A DNA stretch of 64,000 bases from Grimontia celer (GCF_900055185.1 NZ_FIZX01000002.1:748586-812585), one strand, 5' to 3'. Shown: positions 17,561-26,194, counted from the first letter of the stretch. Numbers and translations are program-made. The notes: a model not told the origin generated them from the letters alone.

Positions 17561-19012
17561 ATGGAATCAGCCACTCAAGAGATATCTGGTGTCGAAAATG
17601 AGGTCTCCCGTTCCCCGACGCCAGCAGTTGATGCTTATGACCCAGCCTACGATCCTCTTGTGGATGCGACGCCAGGAAAAGGTAGGGATTATTCTCCTTC
17701 ATATTGGATTGGTACAGCGGGTGCGCCACCGGAAGATGATGGCCCGCTGCCCGGAGATACTGATGCTGACGTGGTAATTGTGGGGTCGGGGTTTACCGGA
17801 CTGACCGCCGCTATTTTTCTGGCAGAAAACTATGGCATTAAAGCGACTGTTCTAGAGGCTAACCGAACCAGTTGGGGGTGCAGTACCAGAAATGGTGGTC
17901 AGGCCCAATGTGCTTCTGGCCGGCTAAAGCGCTCTCAGTGGATAGAACGATGGGGGTTAGATACGGCGCTTCGCATGCATCAAGAATGTGTAGATGGCAT
18001 GGAAACCTTCAAATCGCTGATTAAAAACATCGATTGTGATCCTCAACCGGGTGGACATCTCTATATTGCTCACCGTGCGAAGGTGATGCCAGGGCTAGTC
18101 AAAGAGGCGCAACTGCTTCGTAAAACGTTTAATTATGATGCTCAAATCTTTGATGCCCAGACCGTCAAAGAACAATACGTCAACGATGTCGAAGCAGCAG
18201 GGGCACTGCACGAACCTGAGGGTATTGGCATACACGCAGGCAAGCTGGCCTTTGGTTATTTGAAGAAGGCACGCGCTTTAGGCGTGAAAGTGCACCCTGC
18301 AAGCCCAGTGACCGGGTGGGAAACACGAAAGGGTATCCACTACCTTCAAACACCGCATGGCACGGTAAAAGCGCAAAGCGTAGGCATCGCAACGGGGGGT
18401 TATACCTCTCAATCGCTGCATCCTCAGCTGAAAAACCGTCTGTTGCCCATATTGTCTAATTCCATGGTAACCCGGCCTTTAACACCCTCAGAAATTGAGG
18501 CATGCAATTTCAGAACAACTCAGATTCTCACAGACACCCGTGTGCTTCGACATTACTACCGGCTACTTCCTGATAACCGGCTACAAATTGGCTCGCGTAG
18601 CGCCATTACCGGTTTTGACGCGCCAAAACAGAAGTATGAGGACAAGCTATATGCGGACATGGTTCGAAAATTCCCTGCTTTGCAGGGCATCAGTATCGAC
18701 TACTCATGGTGGGGTTGGGTGGATGTGAGCCATGACATGATGCCAAGAATTTTCCAACCCAACGAATCTGAGACTCTCTATTACGCATTGGGTTATGGCG
18801 GTAATGGCGTGATGTATTCCGCGCAAGCTGGCAAGCGATTAGCACAGTGGATTGCAGGGGATACCAAAGACCTCAATCTTCCTATTTTCCAGTCAAGGTT
18901 GCCTTATCCAAATGTGAAGGAGTTTATTGAATCTGAACACTTTGCGCCGTTTCGACGGCTGGGGCAGCGATTCCTATACCGTTGGTATCACTTAAAAGAC
19001 GAAGTGTTCTAG
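17561..19012 (+). CDS. tauY: Taurine dehydrogenase large subunit, FAD-dependent oxidoreductase
   Basis: A 483-residue DadA/glycine-oxidase-type flavoprotein. After a leader that includes YSPSYWIGTAGAPPEDDGP comes the Rossmann motif VVIVGSGFTGLTAAIFLAE (GSGFTG at 75-80) with the ribose-binding glutamate in VLEANRTSWGCSTRNGGQ. A C-terminal FAD block is ALGYGGNGVMYSAQAGKRLAQWI. TauY oxidises taurine to sulfoacetaldehyde and ammonia, passing electrons to a cytochrome-type acceptor. This fits directly between the TRAP importer and xsc. The start at 17561 has GGAG 6 bp upstream. A different amine substrate such as hypotaurine cannot be excluded. Confidence 0.82.
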   Translation: MESATQEISGVENEVSRSPTPAVDAYDPAYDPLVDATPGKGRDYSPSYWIGTAGAPPEDDGPLPGDTDADVVIVGSGFTGLTAAIFLAENYGIKATVLEANRTSWGCSTRNGGQAQCASGRLKRSQWIERWGLDTALRMHQECVDGMETFKSLIKNIDCDPQPGGHLYIAHRAKVMPGLVKEAQLLRKTFNYDAQIFDAQTVKEQYVNDVEAAGALHEPEGIGIHAGKLAFGYLKKARALGVKVHPASPVTGWETRKGIHYLQTPHGTVKAQSVGIATGGYTSQSLHPQLKNRLLPILSNSMVTRPLTPSEIEACNFRTTQILTDTRVLRHYYRLLPDNRLQIGSRSAITGFDAPKQKYEDKLYADMVRKFPALQGISIDYSWWGWVDVSHDMMPRIFQPNESETLYYALGYGGNGVMYSAQAGKRLAQWIAGDTKDLNLPIFQSRLPYPNVKEFIESEHFAPFRRLGQRFLYRWYHLKDEVF

Positions 19013-19091
19013 CGATATAGGCGCATGTATTCGAATCAAAAAGTGATAAGCGCTCGCTGCAGCGCAACTGCTTGATGGAGCCAAGCAGATA

Positions 19092-19178
19092 CAAACCACC
19101 TGACGAATAAGGTTTCAGGTGGTTTGAGACAATAACACTGACATCCAGCGTAACGTTTTGCCACCTGTTTTGGGTGGC
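19092..19178 (+). other. Two consecutive hairpins between tauY and the TRAP binding-protein gene
   Basis: The first is a perfect 12-bp stem: CAAACCACCTGA (19092-19103) with TCAGGTGGTTTG (19115-19126). The second stem is GCCACC (19160-19165) with GGTGGC (19173-19178), around a short T-rich loop. No clear T-tract follows either. They could attenuate transcription or set an mRNA end, so that enzymes and transporter are expressed at different levels. The 218-bp gap may also hold its own promoter. Confidence 0.45.
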
Positions 19179-19230
19179 TGGCACCCGAGGAAAGCAATAA
19201 CTAACACATTAATATAAAGAGGTTAACATC

Positions 19231-20229
19231 ATGAAATTACTTCGTCGTAACGTCCTCGCCATGGTCACCGCTTTCAGCATGGCGCTGACTGCCCCACAGT
19301 TATTTGCTCAAACTTTCAAAATGGCGCTTGGAGATGCTGCTGGTGGTACGCAGTGGGAACTGGGTAAAACGTTTGCTGAAAAACTCAGTGACAAAACGGA
19401 TGGTAAAGCCAAGGTTGACCTCTTTCCCAATGGCCAGCTCGGTACCGAGCAAGACACAGTTAACAATGCAGCTATTGGCTTACTCGATTTCTCGGTACTG
19501 GCCATCAACAACGTCACACCTTTTTCCCCAACGGTGGGCCTGTTGACGATGCCTTACGTGATTCAGTCAGCCGAAGAGGCGAGACTGCTGACGCAAGGCG
19601 ATATCGGTAAAGAGCTTGTGGAAAACACTATTCGTGATGCAGGCGTCAGAATTATTGGTTGGGCTTATTCTGGGTTCCGCGTTCTCACTAACTCTAAACG
19701 CCCTGTCAAAACGCCTGAAGATCTCAAAGGCCTGGTGATCCGCGTTCCCCGCAATGAAATCATGATTGCTTCCTATCAGGCTTTAGGCATTAATCCCACG
19801 CCAATGGCATGGTCAGAAACATTTACTGGTCTTCAGCAAGGTGTGGTTGATGGTCAGGACAACCCTTACATCACTATTTCTGCCATGAAATTCAATGAAG
19901 TACAGAAGTACGTAACCAATATCCGTTACATCTTCTCGATGGAACCGCTCATCATCAGCGAGTCAATTTTCCAGGAGCAGTCTCCTGAAATGCAAAAAGC
20001 CATCTTAGAGGCTGGTCAAGAAGCTACCGTGCACAGCTTTGACTTTCTCCAAAATACGGAAGATCGCATCAAGAAAGAGTTGGCGGCAAAAGGCATGGAG
20101 ATTTCCGAACCGGCTGATAACGAAAAAGCATGGATTGAGAGCGTAACTACGGTCGTTTGGCCGAAGTTCTACAGCAGTATCGGTGGCAAAGAGAAACTGG
20201 ATAACGCATTGAAACAACTTGGTCGATAG
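19231..20229 (+). CDS. tauK: TRAP transporter substrate-binding protein (DctP family), probable taurine receptor
   Basis: A 332-residue periplasmic receptor with a Sec signal peptide (cleavage near LFA-QTFK, about residue 26). DctP features are GGTQWELGKTFAEKL, FPNGQLGTEQDTV, IRVPRNEIMIASYQALG, TPMAWSETFTGLQQGVVDGQDNPY and a C-terminal helix pair. It lies between tauY and the permease genes, as in tauKLM systems that import taurine. The ligand assignment is therefore from context, and the TauK name should be read that way. GAGG precedes the ATG at 19231. Confidence 0.82.
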   Translation: MKLLRRNVLAMVTAFSMALTAPQLFAQTFKMALGDAAGGTQWELGKTFAEKLSDKTDGKAKVDLFPNGQLGTEQDTVNNAAIGLLDFSVLAINNVTPFSPTVGLLTMPYVIQSAEEARLLTQGDIGKELVENTIRDAGVRIIGWAYSGFRVLTNSKRPVKTPEDLKGLVIRVPRNEIMIASYQALGINPTPMAWSETFTGLQQGVVDGQDNPYITISAMKFNEVQKYVTNIRYIFSMEPLIISESIFQEQSPEMQKAILEAGQEATVHSFDFLQNTEDRIKKELAAKGMEISEPADNEKAWIESVTTVVWPKFYSSIGGKEKLDNALKQLGR

Positions 20230-20237
20230 ACAATATC

Positions 20238-20266
20238 CCCACCGGACACAAAAAGTGTCCGGTGGG
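20238..20266 (+). other. Strong hairpin just after the TRAP binding-protein gene
   Basis: A perfect 12-bp stem: CCCACCGGACAC (20238-20249), an AAAAA loop, then GTGTCCGGTGGG (20255-20266). Only mixed bases follow, so it is not a classical terminator. Placed 8 bp after the binding-protein stop, it resembles the hairpin in the first TRAP operon and probably protects the upstream message. Confidence 0.6.
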
Positions 20267-20313
20267 CTTCACATTGAACCGAGCTTTAAAGCCCGAATGT
20301 TGAGAGTAAGACC

Positions 20314-20865
20314 ATGTCGACAATGTTAACAGTGCGTCGTCACTTAAACAGAATTGAAGAATACATTTGCTGCTTGTTTCTGGCTGTATTTGTCACGCTG
20401 TTGTTTACACAGATCCTGGTTAGGCAGTTTTTCCAATACTCCATTCCCTGGGGGGATGAAGTCGCGACCTATTTGTTTGTTTGGTTTACCTATTTAGGTG
20501 CTGTTGTCGCAGCAAAAATGTCCGCACACAACCGTGTTTCATTTCACTTCAACTATTTTCCACCCGTTGTGAAAACTGTCTGTGAAACGATCGCTGATCT
20601 GCTTTGGATTGCCTTCAATCTTTACTTTGTTTACCTGAGTTACGACTTTGTTTTCAACAAGATGAACTTGTTTTGGAAGTCTCAAACGACCGGGATCCCA
20701 ATGAAATATATCTACATGATTCTGCCCATCGCGTTTTTGCTGATGTCGATACGTATTCTATGGAACGTTATCGATCGCTTAAAAGGCATTGAACATGATG
20801 ATCCTGAGGCAGAAGAGATCCGCAAACTCAGCGAAAAAAAGATGGATATTCCCAAGCTGCCATAG
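20314..20865 (+). CDS. tauL: TRAP transporter small permease (DctQ family)
   Basis: A 183-residue protein with four membrane helices, the expected DctQ topology. The conserved stretch IPWGDEVATYLFVWFTYLGA includes the W-x-[DE]-E-x-x-x-x-x-F-x-W pattern of the family. The C-terminal 25 residues are charged and cytoplasmic. It pairs with the large permease 39 bp downstream. The symbol follows from the taurine context. Confidence 0.85.
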   Translation: MSTMLTVRRHLNRIEEYICCLFLAVFVTLLFTQILVRQFFQYSIPWGDEVATYLFVWFTYLGAVVAAKMSAHNRVSFHFNYFPPVVKTVCETIADLLWIAFNLYFVYLSYDFVFNKMNLFWKSQTTGIPMKYIYMILPIAFLLMSIRILWNVIDRLKGIEHDDPEAEEIRKLSEKKMDIPKLP

Positions 20866-20904
20866 GCACGGCGGTGACAAGATAGCGAGAAGGGATTCAA
20901 CTTT

Positions 20905-22245
20905 ATGGAAGCCTATTTAACACTCATCCTATTTGGTGGTTTTTTAGTTCTGCTGGTGCTTGGGGCACCCATCACCGTTTCATTAGCTGGCGCATCGATG
21001 GCGGCCTACCTGATTTTGGATAAAAACCCTATTGCACTGGTGCAAATCGCATTCACGTCTGTAGGGAACTTTCCACTAATGGCTCTGCCATCTTTTGTTT
21101 TGGCCGGAGCCTTGATGGAAGCCTCTGGTATATCACGCCGATTGGTCGATATTGCAGAAAACATGGCAGGCCCGGTAACAGGTGGACTGGGAGCTGCAAC
21201 GGTTTTTGCCTGTCTTTTCTTCGGTGCGATATCCGGCTCTGGGCCAGCGACGACGGCTGCGGTAGGGATGCTGATGATCCCTGCCATGGTGAAACGTGAA
21301 TACGAAGCCAGCTACGCGTCAGCGGTGACCGCCGCAAGCGGAGGTTTAGGGATAATCATTCCTCCCTCTATACCTATTGTTATCTTCGGTATCTCTGCGA
21401 TGGGGTTGATGGCACCGCCAGAAGCGATATCCCTGCATGGCGAGTTTGATACCGTCTCCATCCCTAAATTGTTTATTGCAGGTGTTGTTCCTGGGCTGAT
21501 CATGGCGACAACCTTGATACTGACCAACTACTACATCTCTAAACGACGTGGCTACAAAGGCTTGATGGAGTCCTGGTCTCTTCCTGACATCAACCACTCG
21601 TTGCGTCGGGGTGTTTGGTCGATTCTTGCGCCATTTCTGATACTGGGTGGGATCTATAGTGGCATTTTTACGCCAACCGAGTCGGCAGTGGTGGCGATTT
21701 TCTACTCACTGTTTGTGGGGTTCTTTTTACATAAAGAACTGAAATTTAAGAATGTGCTTAAGTCTTTGACCACCACAACATGGATAACCGGCCGTGTTCT
21801 TTTGATTCTCTTCGCTGCCACGGTTTTCGGACGTCTTCTCATCGAGCAGCGAATTCCGGTTCATGTGGCTGATGCGTTATTGAGTGTGACGGACAACATG
21901 TATTTGGTTTGGGCTTTAACCATCATGCTGCTGCTCTTTATCGGCATGTTTATGGAAACCCTGGCTGCGATCATGATCATTGTGCCTGTGCTGCTGCCCA
22001 TCATGTACATGCTGGGTGCAGACCCTACACATGTTGGGATCGTGGTGATTTGTACCTTATCCATTGGCTTTGCGACGCCGCCATTGGGAGAGAACATTTT
22101 TGTCGCGTCCGGTATCGGCGGATCGAGCGTCGAGCAAATTACTTCAAGAATTCATCCCTTCGTTTTTGCCTCGGTGCTTGGTGTGTTTGTTATTGCCTTC
22201 TTCCCACAACTCACTCTATGGCTTCCTTCGCTGGTGGGCCCATAA
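20905..22245 (+). CDS. tauM: TRAP transporter large permease (DctM family)
   Basis: A 446-residue permease with about twelve membrane segments. Family blocks are MALPSFVLAGALMEASGISRR, FFGAISGSGPATTAAVGMLM, ASGGLGIIIPPSIPIVIFG, YSGIFTPTESAVVA and the C-terminal GFATPPLGENIFVASGIGG. It completes the second TRAP system of the window and differs clearly from the first (3584-4873), so the two probably transport different compounds. AGAAGGGAT lies before the ATG at 20905. The symbol follows from the taurine context. Confidence 0.87.
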   Translation: MEAYLTLILFGGFLVLLVLGAPITVSLAGASMAAYLILDKNPIALVQIAFTSVGNFPLMALPSFVLAGALMEASGISRRLVDIAENMAGPVTGGLGAATVFACLFFGAISGSGPATTAAVGMLMIPAMVKREYEASYASAVTAASGGLGIIIPPSIPIVIFGISAMGLMAPPEAISLHGEFDTVSIPKLFIAGVVPGLIMATTLILTNYYISKRRGYKGLMESWSLPDINHSLRRGVWSILAPFLILGGIYSGIFTPTESAVVAIFYSLFVGFFLHKELKFKNVLKSLTTTTWITGRVLLILFAATVFGRLLIEQRIPVHVADALLSVTDNMYLVWALTIMLLLFIGMFMETLAAIMIIVPVLLPIMYMLGADPTHVGIVVICTLSIGFATPPLGENIFVASGIGGSSVEQITSRIHPFVFASVLGVFVIAFFPQLTLWLPSLVGP

Positions 22246-22343
22246 AGAAGGTTCAGCTTACGGCAGCTTTTTTTAGAGATATTTGGGTGAAATCCCATGG
22301 GGATATTGGGTTTTGAAAAGTGACGTTAAGAGAGCAGTAAGTG

Positions 22344-23375
22344 ATGAAAGCGTTAAACAATATTATTGAGAAAGCGAAGAAGTTGGACTCAAAAATTGTG
22401 CTGTGTGAAGGCGATGATAAACGGATTCTCATCGCCGCCGCTCAGGCTCAACAAGGTGGAATTGCAAAGGTCGTTCTGGTTGGCGAAAGAGAGAAACTAC
22501 AACTGGCTGCAGACGAAGCCAAAGTTCAACTTGATGATTTTGAGGTGATTGAACCTCAATCCAGTCCACTCACAGCCTCTTTGTCGGAGTTGTATTTCGC
22601 GCTTCGGGAAAAGAAAGGCATCACGCCTAAGCAGGCATTGCAAGAAACGCTTAAGCCACTCAATTTTGCCAACCTTATGGTGGCCAAAGGACTCGCTGAC
22701 GGCTCAGTCGCTGGGGCTGTGCACACAACGAAAGATGTCGTTCGCAGCGCAATACAAATCATTGGATTGGATGGTACCAGCACCATTGTGTCCAGCTTCT
22801 TTCTAATGATGCTGTGCCAACCCTTCCACACCCTCAAAGGAGGGCTGATTTTTTCAGATTGTGGGCTGGTGATTGATCCCTCCGACGAAGAACTGGCGAG
22901 CATTGCTATTGCAGCAGCGAAGAATGCAGAAACCTTACTGATGGAAGAGCCGAAAGTCGCCATGTTGTCTTTTTCAACCAGCGGCAGCGCAGAGCACGAA
23001 TCGGTCAGCAAGGTCGTCAGGGCATCTCAACGGGTAAAGCAGCAGTTGCCGGACATTGCTATCGATGAAGATATCCAATTGGATGCGGCAATTGTCGCGG
23101 ATATCGCGAAGAAGAAACTGCCTAATTCCAACGTAAAAGGGAAATCGAATGTCCTCATTTTCCCTAATCTGGAGGCGGGCAACATTTGCTACAAGCTGGC
23201 AGAGCGTGTTGGAGGAGCGGTTGCGATTGGTCCTTTGTTGCAAGGCTTGGCAAAACCAGCGAATGACTTATCGAGGGGCTGCAGCGTGGATGACATTGTT
23301 AACGTTATCGCGGTGACGGTCGTGCAAAAAGAGATAAACAGCTCAGTTGGCTACTCCAATGCGAGGGAATTATGA
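22344..23375 (+). CDS. pta: Phosphate acetyltransferase (short form)
   Basis: A 343-residue short-form Pta, lacking the long N-terminal DRTGG/AAA-like region of E. coli Pta. It converts acetyl phosphate and CoA to acetyl-CoA, which completes carbon assimilation from sulfoacetaldehyde. Motifs seen are KIVLCEGDDKRIL, NFANLMVAKGLADGSVAGAVHTT, the central block ending VAMLSFSTSGSAEHESVSKV, and NVLIFPNLEAGNICYKL with GPLLQGLAKPANDLSRGCSVDDIVN. GTG at 22341 and ATG at 22344 are alternative starts. It is linked to xsc by pathway and operon, and its last four bases overlap the FRG-domain gene. Confidence 0.92.
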   Translation: MKALNNIIEKAKKLDSKIVLCEGDDKRILIAAAQAQQGGIAKVVLVGEREKLQLAADEAKVQLDDFEVIEPQSSPLTASLSELYFALREKKGITPKQALQETLKPLNFANLMVAKGLADGSVAGAVHTTKDVVRSAIQIIGLDGTSTIVSSFFLMMLCQPFHTLKGGLIFSDCGLVIDPSDEELASIAIAAAKNAETLLMEEPKVAMLSFSTSGSAEHESVSKVVRASQRVKQQLPDIAIDEDIQLDAAIVADIAKKKLPNSNVKGKSNVLIFPNLEAGNICYKLAERVGGAVAIGPLLQGLAKPANDLSRGCSVDDIVNVIAVTVVQKEINSSVGYSNAREL

Positions 23376-24169
23376 ATCATATTAACTATATAGACTCACT
23401 ATCTGCCTTTACGGCAGCGATTGAAAAAATCGCCGCAACCAACAAAATCATGCTGTTTCGAGGGCAGCCCAATATCCGCTGCAAATTGCTCCCTCAGGCG
23501 GCTCGCGGTCGCACTAAAACCGCAGAAACGGAAGCCAAGATGTTAGCGCATATCGCGGAGTATGGCCGGGACTACATCGACATTGATAATCCTTCTACAT
23601 GCCACTTACTGATGAAAGCGCACAACGCCGGCTTGGAAACCCGTTTGTTGGACTGGACGATTAATCCTTACGAGGCGCTATGGTACGCCTGTCATAGTTC
23701 AGGATCTCAGCCTCTTGTTTATGTACTGAACACGGAGAGTATTCCACAACTGGGTATGGACGATGATCCTTTTGCGATTACACAAACACACATCATGCCT
23801 GTCTACGGGAAAGCCGTAGATAAAAACAAACGGCTAACTGTGCACGCCTCAAACCTTATTCAGGGCCGCCCTCAATTCACGGCGTTGGAGGAGGAAGAAG
23901 GAATGCATGCCGCGTTGACTGAACTCCCGATCATGCCAGATCTCAAAGTCAAAATTATTCAAGAGCTTAATGAGTTCGGTATCAATGAACATTCTATATA
24001 CAACAATTTGTTTGGGTTGTGTCGTCACGTGAATTTAATGTACGACAATAACCCATACGGTTGGATGCCTCTGGATAGTCGTTCCAATGGCGCTGAGATG
24101 CAGGGCGAAGCCGGTGAGAGTTTGCAACAATTTAAGCAAAAATACGTGTCTGATTTTGACTTTGATTGA
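23372..24169 (+). CDS. FRG domain-containing protein, translationally coupled to pta
   Basis: A 265-residue protein with an N-terminal FRG domain: FRGQ at residues 29-32, LLPQAAR soon after, and the HNAGLETRLLDWTINPYEALWYAC block at about 84-107. These are the family's hallmark segments. The remaining half (about 110-265) is less recognisable. FRG domains have no settled enzymatic role; several family members occur in toxin or defence settings. Here the ATG at 23372 overlaps the pta stop as ATGA, so translation should be coupled to a metabolic gene. It has no signal peptide or membrane segment. A housekeeping or regulatory role in the taurine operon is as likely as defence. Confidence 0.8.
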   Translation: MNHINYIDSLSAFTAAIEKIAATNKIMLFRGQPNIRCKLLPQAARGRTKTAETEAKMLAHIAEYGRDYIDIDNPSTCHLLMKAHNAGLETRLLDWTINPYEALWYACHSSGSQPLVYVLNTESIPQLGMDDDPFAITQTHIMPVYGKAVDKNKRLTVHASNLIQGRPQFTALEEEEGMHAALTELPIMPDLKVKIIQELNEFGINEHSIYNNLFGLCRHVNLMYDNNPYGWMPLDSRSNGAEMQGEAGESLQQFKQKYVSDFDFD

Positions 24170-24203
24170 TCGCTATGGTCTCTATTCTCATCCCACGAAG
24201 GAG

Positions 24204-24243
24204 TTCCCTCTAATCACTGGCGAAGATCAGCAGTTAGAGGGAA
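24204..24243 (+). terminator. Possible weak terminator after the taurine operon
   Basis: A 10-bp perfect stem: TTCCCTCTAA (24204-24213) with TTAGAGGGAA (24234-24243), and a 20-base loop with a small inner pairing. No run of T follows, so factor-independent termination would be weak. It is placed 35 bp after the FRG gene. Confidence 0.4.
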
Positions 24244-24368
24244 GCAATTCTCATTGACTGTCGGAACTTTCAATCTAAACGGTCGACACCGAACTGGTGT
24301 TTGCCCTCAGTCCCACCTAACATGCTGTAAAACAGCAAATGCGCCATGAAGCTCGAAAGGTGAGGAAT

Positions 24369-24716
24369 GTGAGAAAGACAGACAAGAAAATCGACAATTT
24401 ACTCAGAAAGGCACTAACCCAAGTGTGTGACATTGCCCAGTCAGAAAATGATGGCTTCGAGTGGCTGACTCATTTTGTAAATTACGACAGATTCCCGAAC
24501 TCGCTAAACATCGTTTGTGTCTTTGACACCCAGGCAAATTTGGCGTTAGCCAACCAAGAAAGCTTTCATCGACTTATCAAAGATGCGTTGGATTCTATCG
24601 ATATCAAAGTGAAAGATATGAGCAAGCACGTGCAATTTGATACGGAAGAAAACTGCGAGAAAGAAAACAACGGTAAATGGAATGTGCGTTTCCAGAAACA
24701 AGGCTTTCACCTCTGA
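24369..24716 (+). CDS. Conserved small protein of unknown function
   Basis: A 115-residue cytoplasmic protein beginning MRKTDKKIDNLLRKALTQV if the GTG at 24369 is the start. That start has GGTGAGGA just upstream; an in-frame ATG at 24339 adds ten residues without a clear ribosome site. Notable stretches are DGFEWLTHFVNYDRFPNSL, IVCVFDTQANLALA and a C-terminal FDTEENCEKENNGKW. I recall similar short proteins in marine gammaproteobacteria, sometimes labelled as Fis-type regulators, but I see no helix-turn-helix to justify that label. It appears to be a single-gene unit downstream of the taurine operon. Confidence 0.65.
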   Translation: MRKTDKKIDNLLRKALTQVCDIAQSENDGFEWLTHFVNYDRFPNSLNIVCVFDTQANLALANQESFHRLIKDALDSIDIKVKDMSKHVQFDTEENCEKENNGKWNVRFQKQGFHL

Positions 24717-24922
24717 GCGTTTCAAAAAGGCATCAATAGAGGCTCCAACTTCTTCGAGCCTTTGCACTGGGCTCTTCAGATTCACCATTAAGGTAAGCTT
24801 TTCCTCGATTGTGGCGAATGAATCATTACTGATTCACCTCCTCAAAAAGGGTGACCTGACAAGGTTTAACTCTGTCTATACTCCGGAATTAGTCAATTGA
24901 GCGCATGAAGTGCGATAGACCC

Positions 24923-25190
24923 TAGGGCCTGTTGACCTTTGGTGGTTAAATTTTGTTCTAGCTATAAGCGTTTTAGGCGCGACGAGGTGTGTGCCGCCTA
25001 GTCATTCTAAGCAAATACACCTCAACAAAGCATAAAACGCTTAGAGCAGAACCCTTCGGGCAGCGTTTGTGGGGAATTTCTGCCGCGTTATCGGCTTCTC
25101 ATGTAGGCTAGCTACACGTCGAAGCCTCTGCCTTGCATAAAGTCCCCACAAACTGCTGCAAAAATCATCACCAAAGGTCAACAGGCCCTA
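24923..25190. repeat. MITE-like element with 22-bp terminal inverted repeats
   Basis: A 268-bp non-coding element. The left end TAGGGCCTGTTGACCTTTGG (from 24923, arm to 24944) is the perfect reverse complement of the right end (25169-25190). The outermost bases are TA on both sides, so the true element may be GGGCC...GGCCC flanked by a TA duplication, as in IS630/Tc1-type insertion. Subterminal arms AAGCGTTTTA and TAAAACGCTT also pair. No transposase is encoded, so it would have moved in trans. The right end touches the ribosome binding site of pldA. Confidence 0.85.
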
Positions 25191-25200
25191 AGGAGTATTG

Positions 25201-25977
25201 ATGAGAGCTATATCTTTGGCACTGGGTTTTGTTTCCATCAGCAGCCTGTTGTTTTTCCCTTCAAGTGCTGTAGCAGCTATCGAAGGACTATCTGCCCACA
25301 AAAACAATTACTTCCTCCCTTTCTATAAAGAACGTCGTGTTAACCAACAACGGTTTGAACCCCTGAACCCGAATGGCACAGAAGCTAAGGACACGTTTAT
25401 ACAATTTCAGTTCAGCGCAAAGTATCAATTGATTGAAGTTGGAAAAGATGGTCTTTACCTGGCCTACACCCAGAGGTCTAACTGGGAAGCCTACGATACA
25501 TCTGCCTACTTTAGAGACAGTACTTATAACCCTGAGCTTTTCTATCGGCTGAATTTGGAGGACTGGCAAATTGACATGGGGGCTGAACATGAATCTAACG
25601 GAGCCGGTGGTGACAATGAGGTAAGCTGGAACCGCATTTATGTTGATGCCAGAAGAGATTGGGCGGGGGGATATATAAGTTTTAAGCCTTGGGTCAGGGT
25701 AGGAAACGTAACCTACAATCCTGATATTTCCGATTTTCTGGGTTATGGACGGTTAACAATAGGTTGGCAGCCCACAGAATCACAAGAAATTAAACTGACA
25801 GTCAGTAACTTGTTTGCTGATGAATTTGATCACCTTTACTACGGCGTCAGTTGGAACTTACCTATCTATCAAGGCTTGAGAGGTTATGTAAAGGCAGAAA
25901 CCGGATATGGGATCACTGTGTCAAACTACCGCTTTGATGAAACGGCTTACGGTGTGGGTGTTGCCTTCAGTTTCTAA
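25201..25977 (+). CDS. pldA: Outer membrane phospholipase A
   Basis: A 258-residue outer-membrane beta-barrel phospholipase (OMPLA). A signal peptide covers about residues 1-26 (cleavage near AVA-AIEG). Family blocks are LAYTQRSNWEAYD, YFRDSTYNPELFY and EHESNG. The catalytic triad His130, Ser132 and Asn144 has the same spacing as H142/S144/N156 of the E. coli enzyme. The protein ends in Phe (GVAFSF), the usual BamA signal. The ATG at 25201 follows AAGGAG (25190-25195), which begins exactly at the end of the MITE-like element, so the promoter must lie in or beyond that element. The gene is transcribed towards the T6SS cluster but separated from it by 1.4 kb. Confidence 0.92.
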   Translation: MRAISLALGFVSISSLLFFPSSAVAAIEGLSAHKNNYFLPFYKERRVNQQRFEPLNPNGTEAKDTFIQFQFSAKYQLIEVGKDGLYLAYTQRSNWEAYDTSAYFRDSTYNPELFYRLNLEDWQIDMGAEHESNGAGGDNEVSWNRIYVDARRDWAGGYISFKPWVRVGNVTYNPDISDFLGYGRLTIGWQPTESQEIKLTVSNLFADEFDHLYYGVSWNLPIYQGLRGYVKAETGYGITVSNYRFDETAYGVGVAFSF

Positions 25978-26142
25978 TCTATTTAGAGACCTTATGAATC
26001 AAGTATGAAATATTGGGCGTAAATTAATTTTACGTCATGAAATATGTACAGCTTTATATCTAGTCCTTTTGCCATACTTAAGTTCTGGTTGTGATTCTGT
26101 AACGTTAGCAGAATTAGACAGCTAACTCAGGGCAAAAAATGA

Positions 26143-26194
26143 CCAGTTTGGCAACTACTTACCTGAAAGTCAGGCAATAAGTTGCTTGAACTGG
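26143..26194 (+). other. Imperfect long hairpin of unknown role
   Basis: CCAGTT pairs with AACTGG at the base (26143-26148 with 26189-26194), GCAACT with AGTTGC further in, and CCTGA with TCAGG at the top, with small bulges. The structure is 52 bases long and stands alone in non-coding DNA. It could be a small RNA element or a recombination site remnant. I found no R-box pair that would make it an integron attC site. Confidence 0.4.

Noticed and set aside
24637-24900. 87-codon forward frame after the small conserved gene
   Set aside because: It overlaps the end of the conserved gene in another frame and its composition is not protein-like in any recognised way.
25201-25977. PldA as a T6SS phospholipase effector
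   Set aside because: It has a Sec signal peptide, a beta-barrel pattern and the OMPLA triad spacing, so it is the outer-membrane enzyme, not a Tle effector.
26143-26194. Integron attC site
   Set aside because: The hairpin lacks a recognisable pair of R-box (RYYYAAC/GTTRRRY) ends, and no integrase or cassette array is present.
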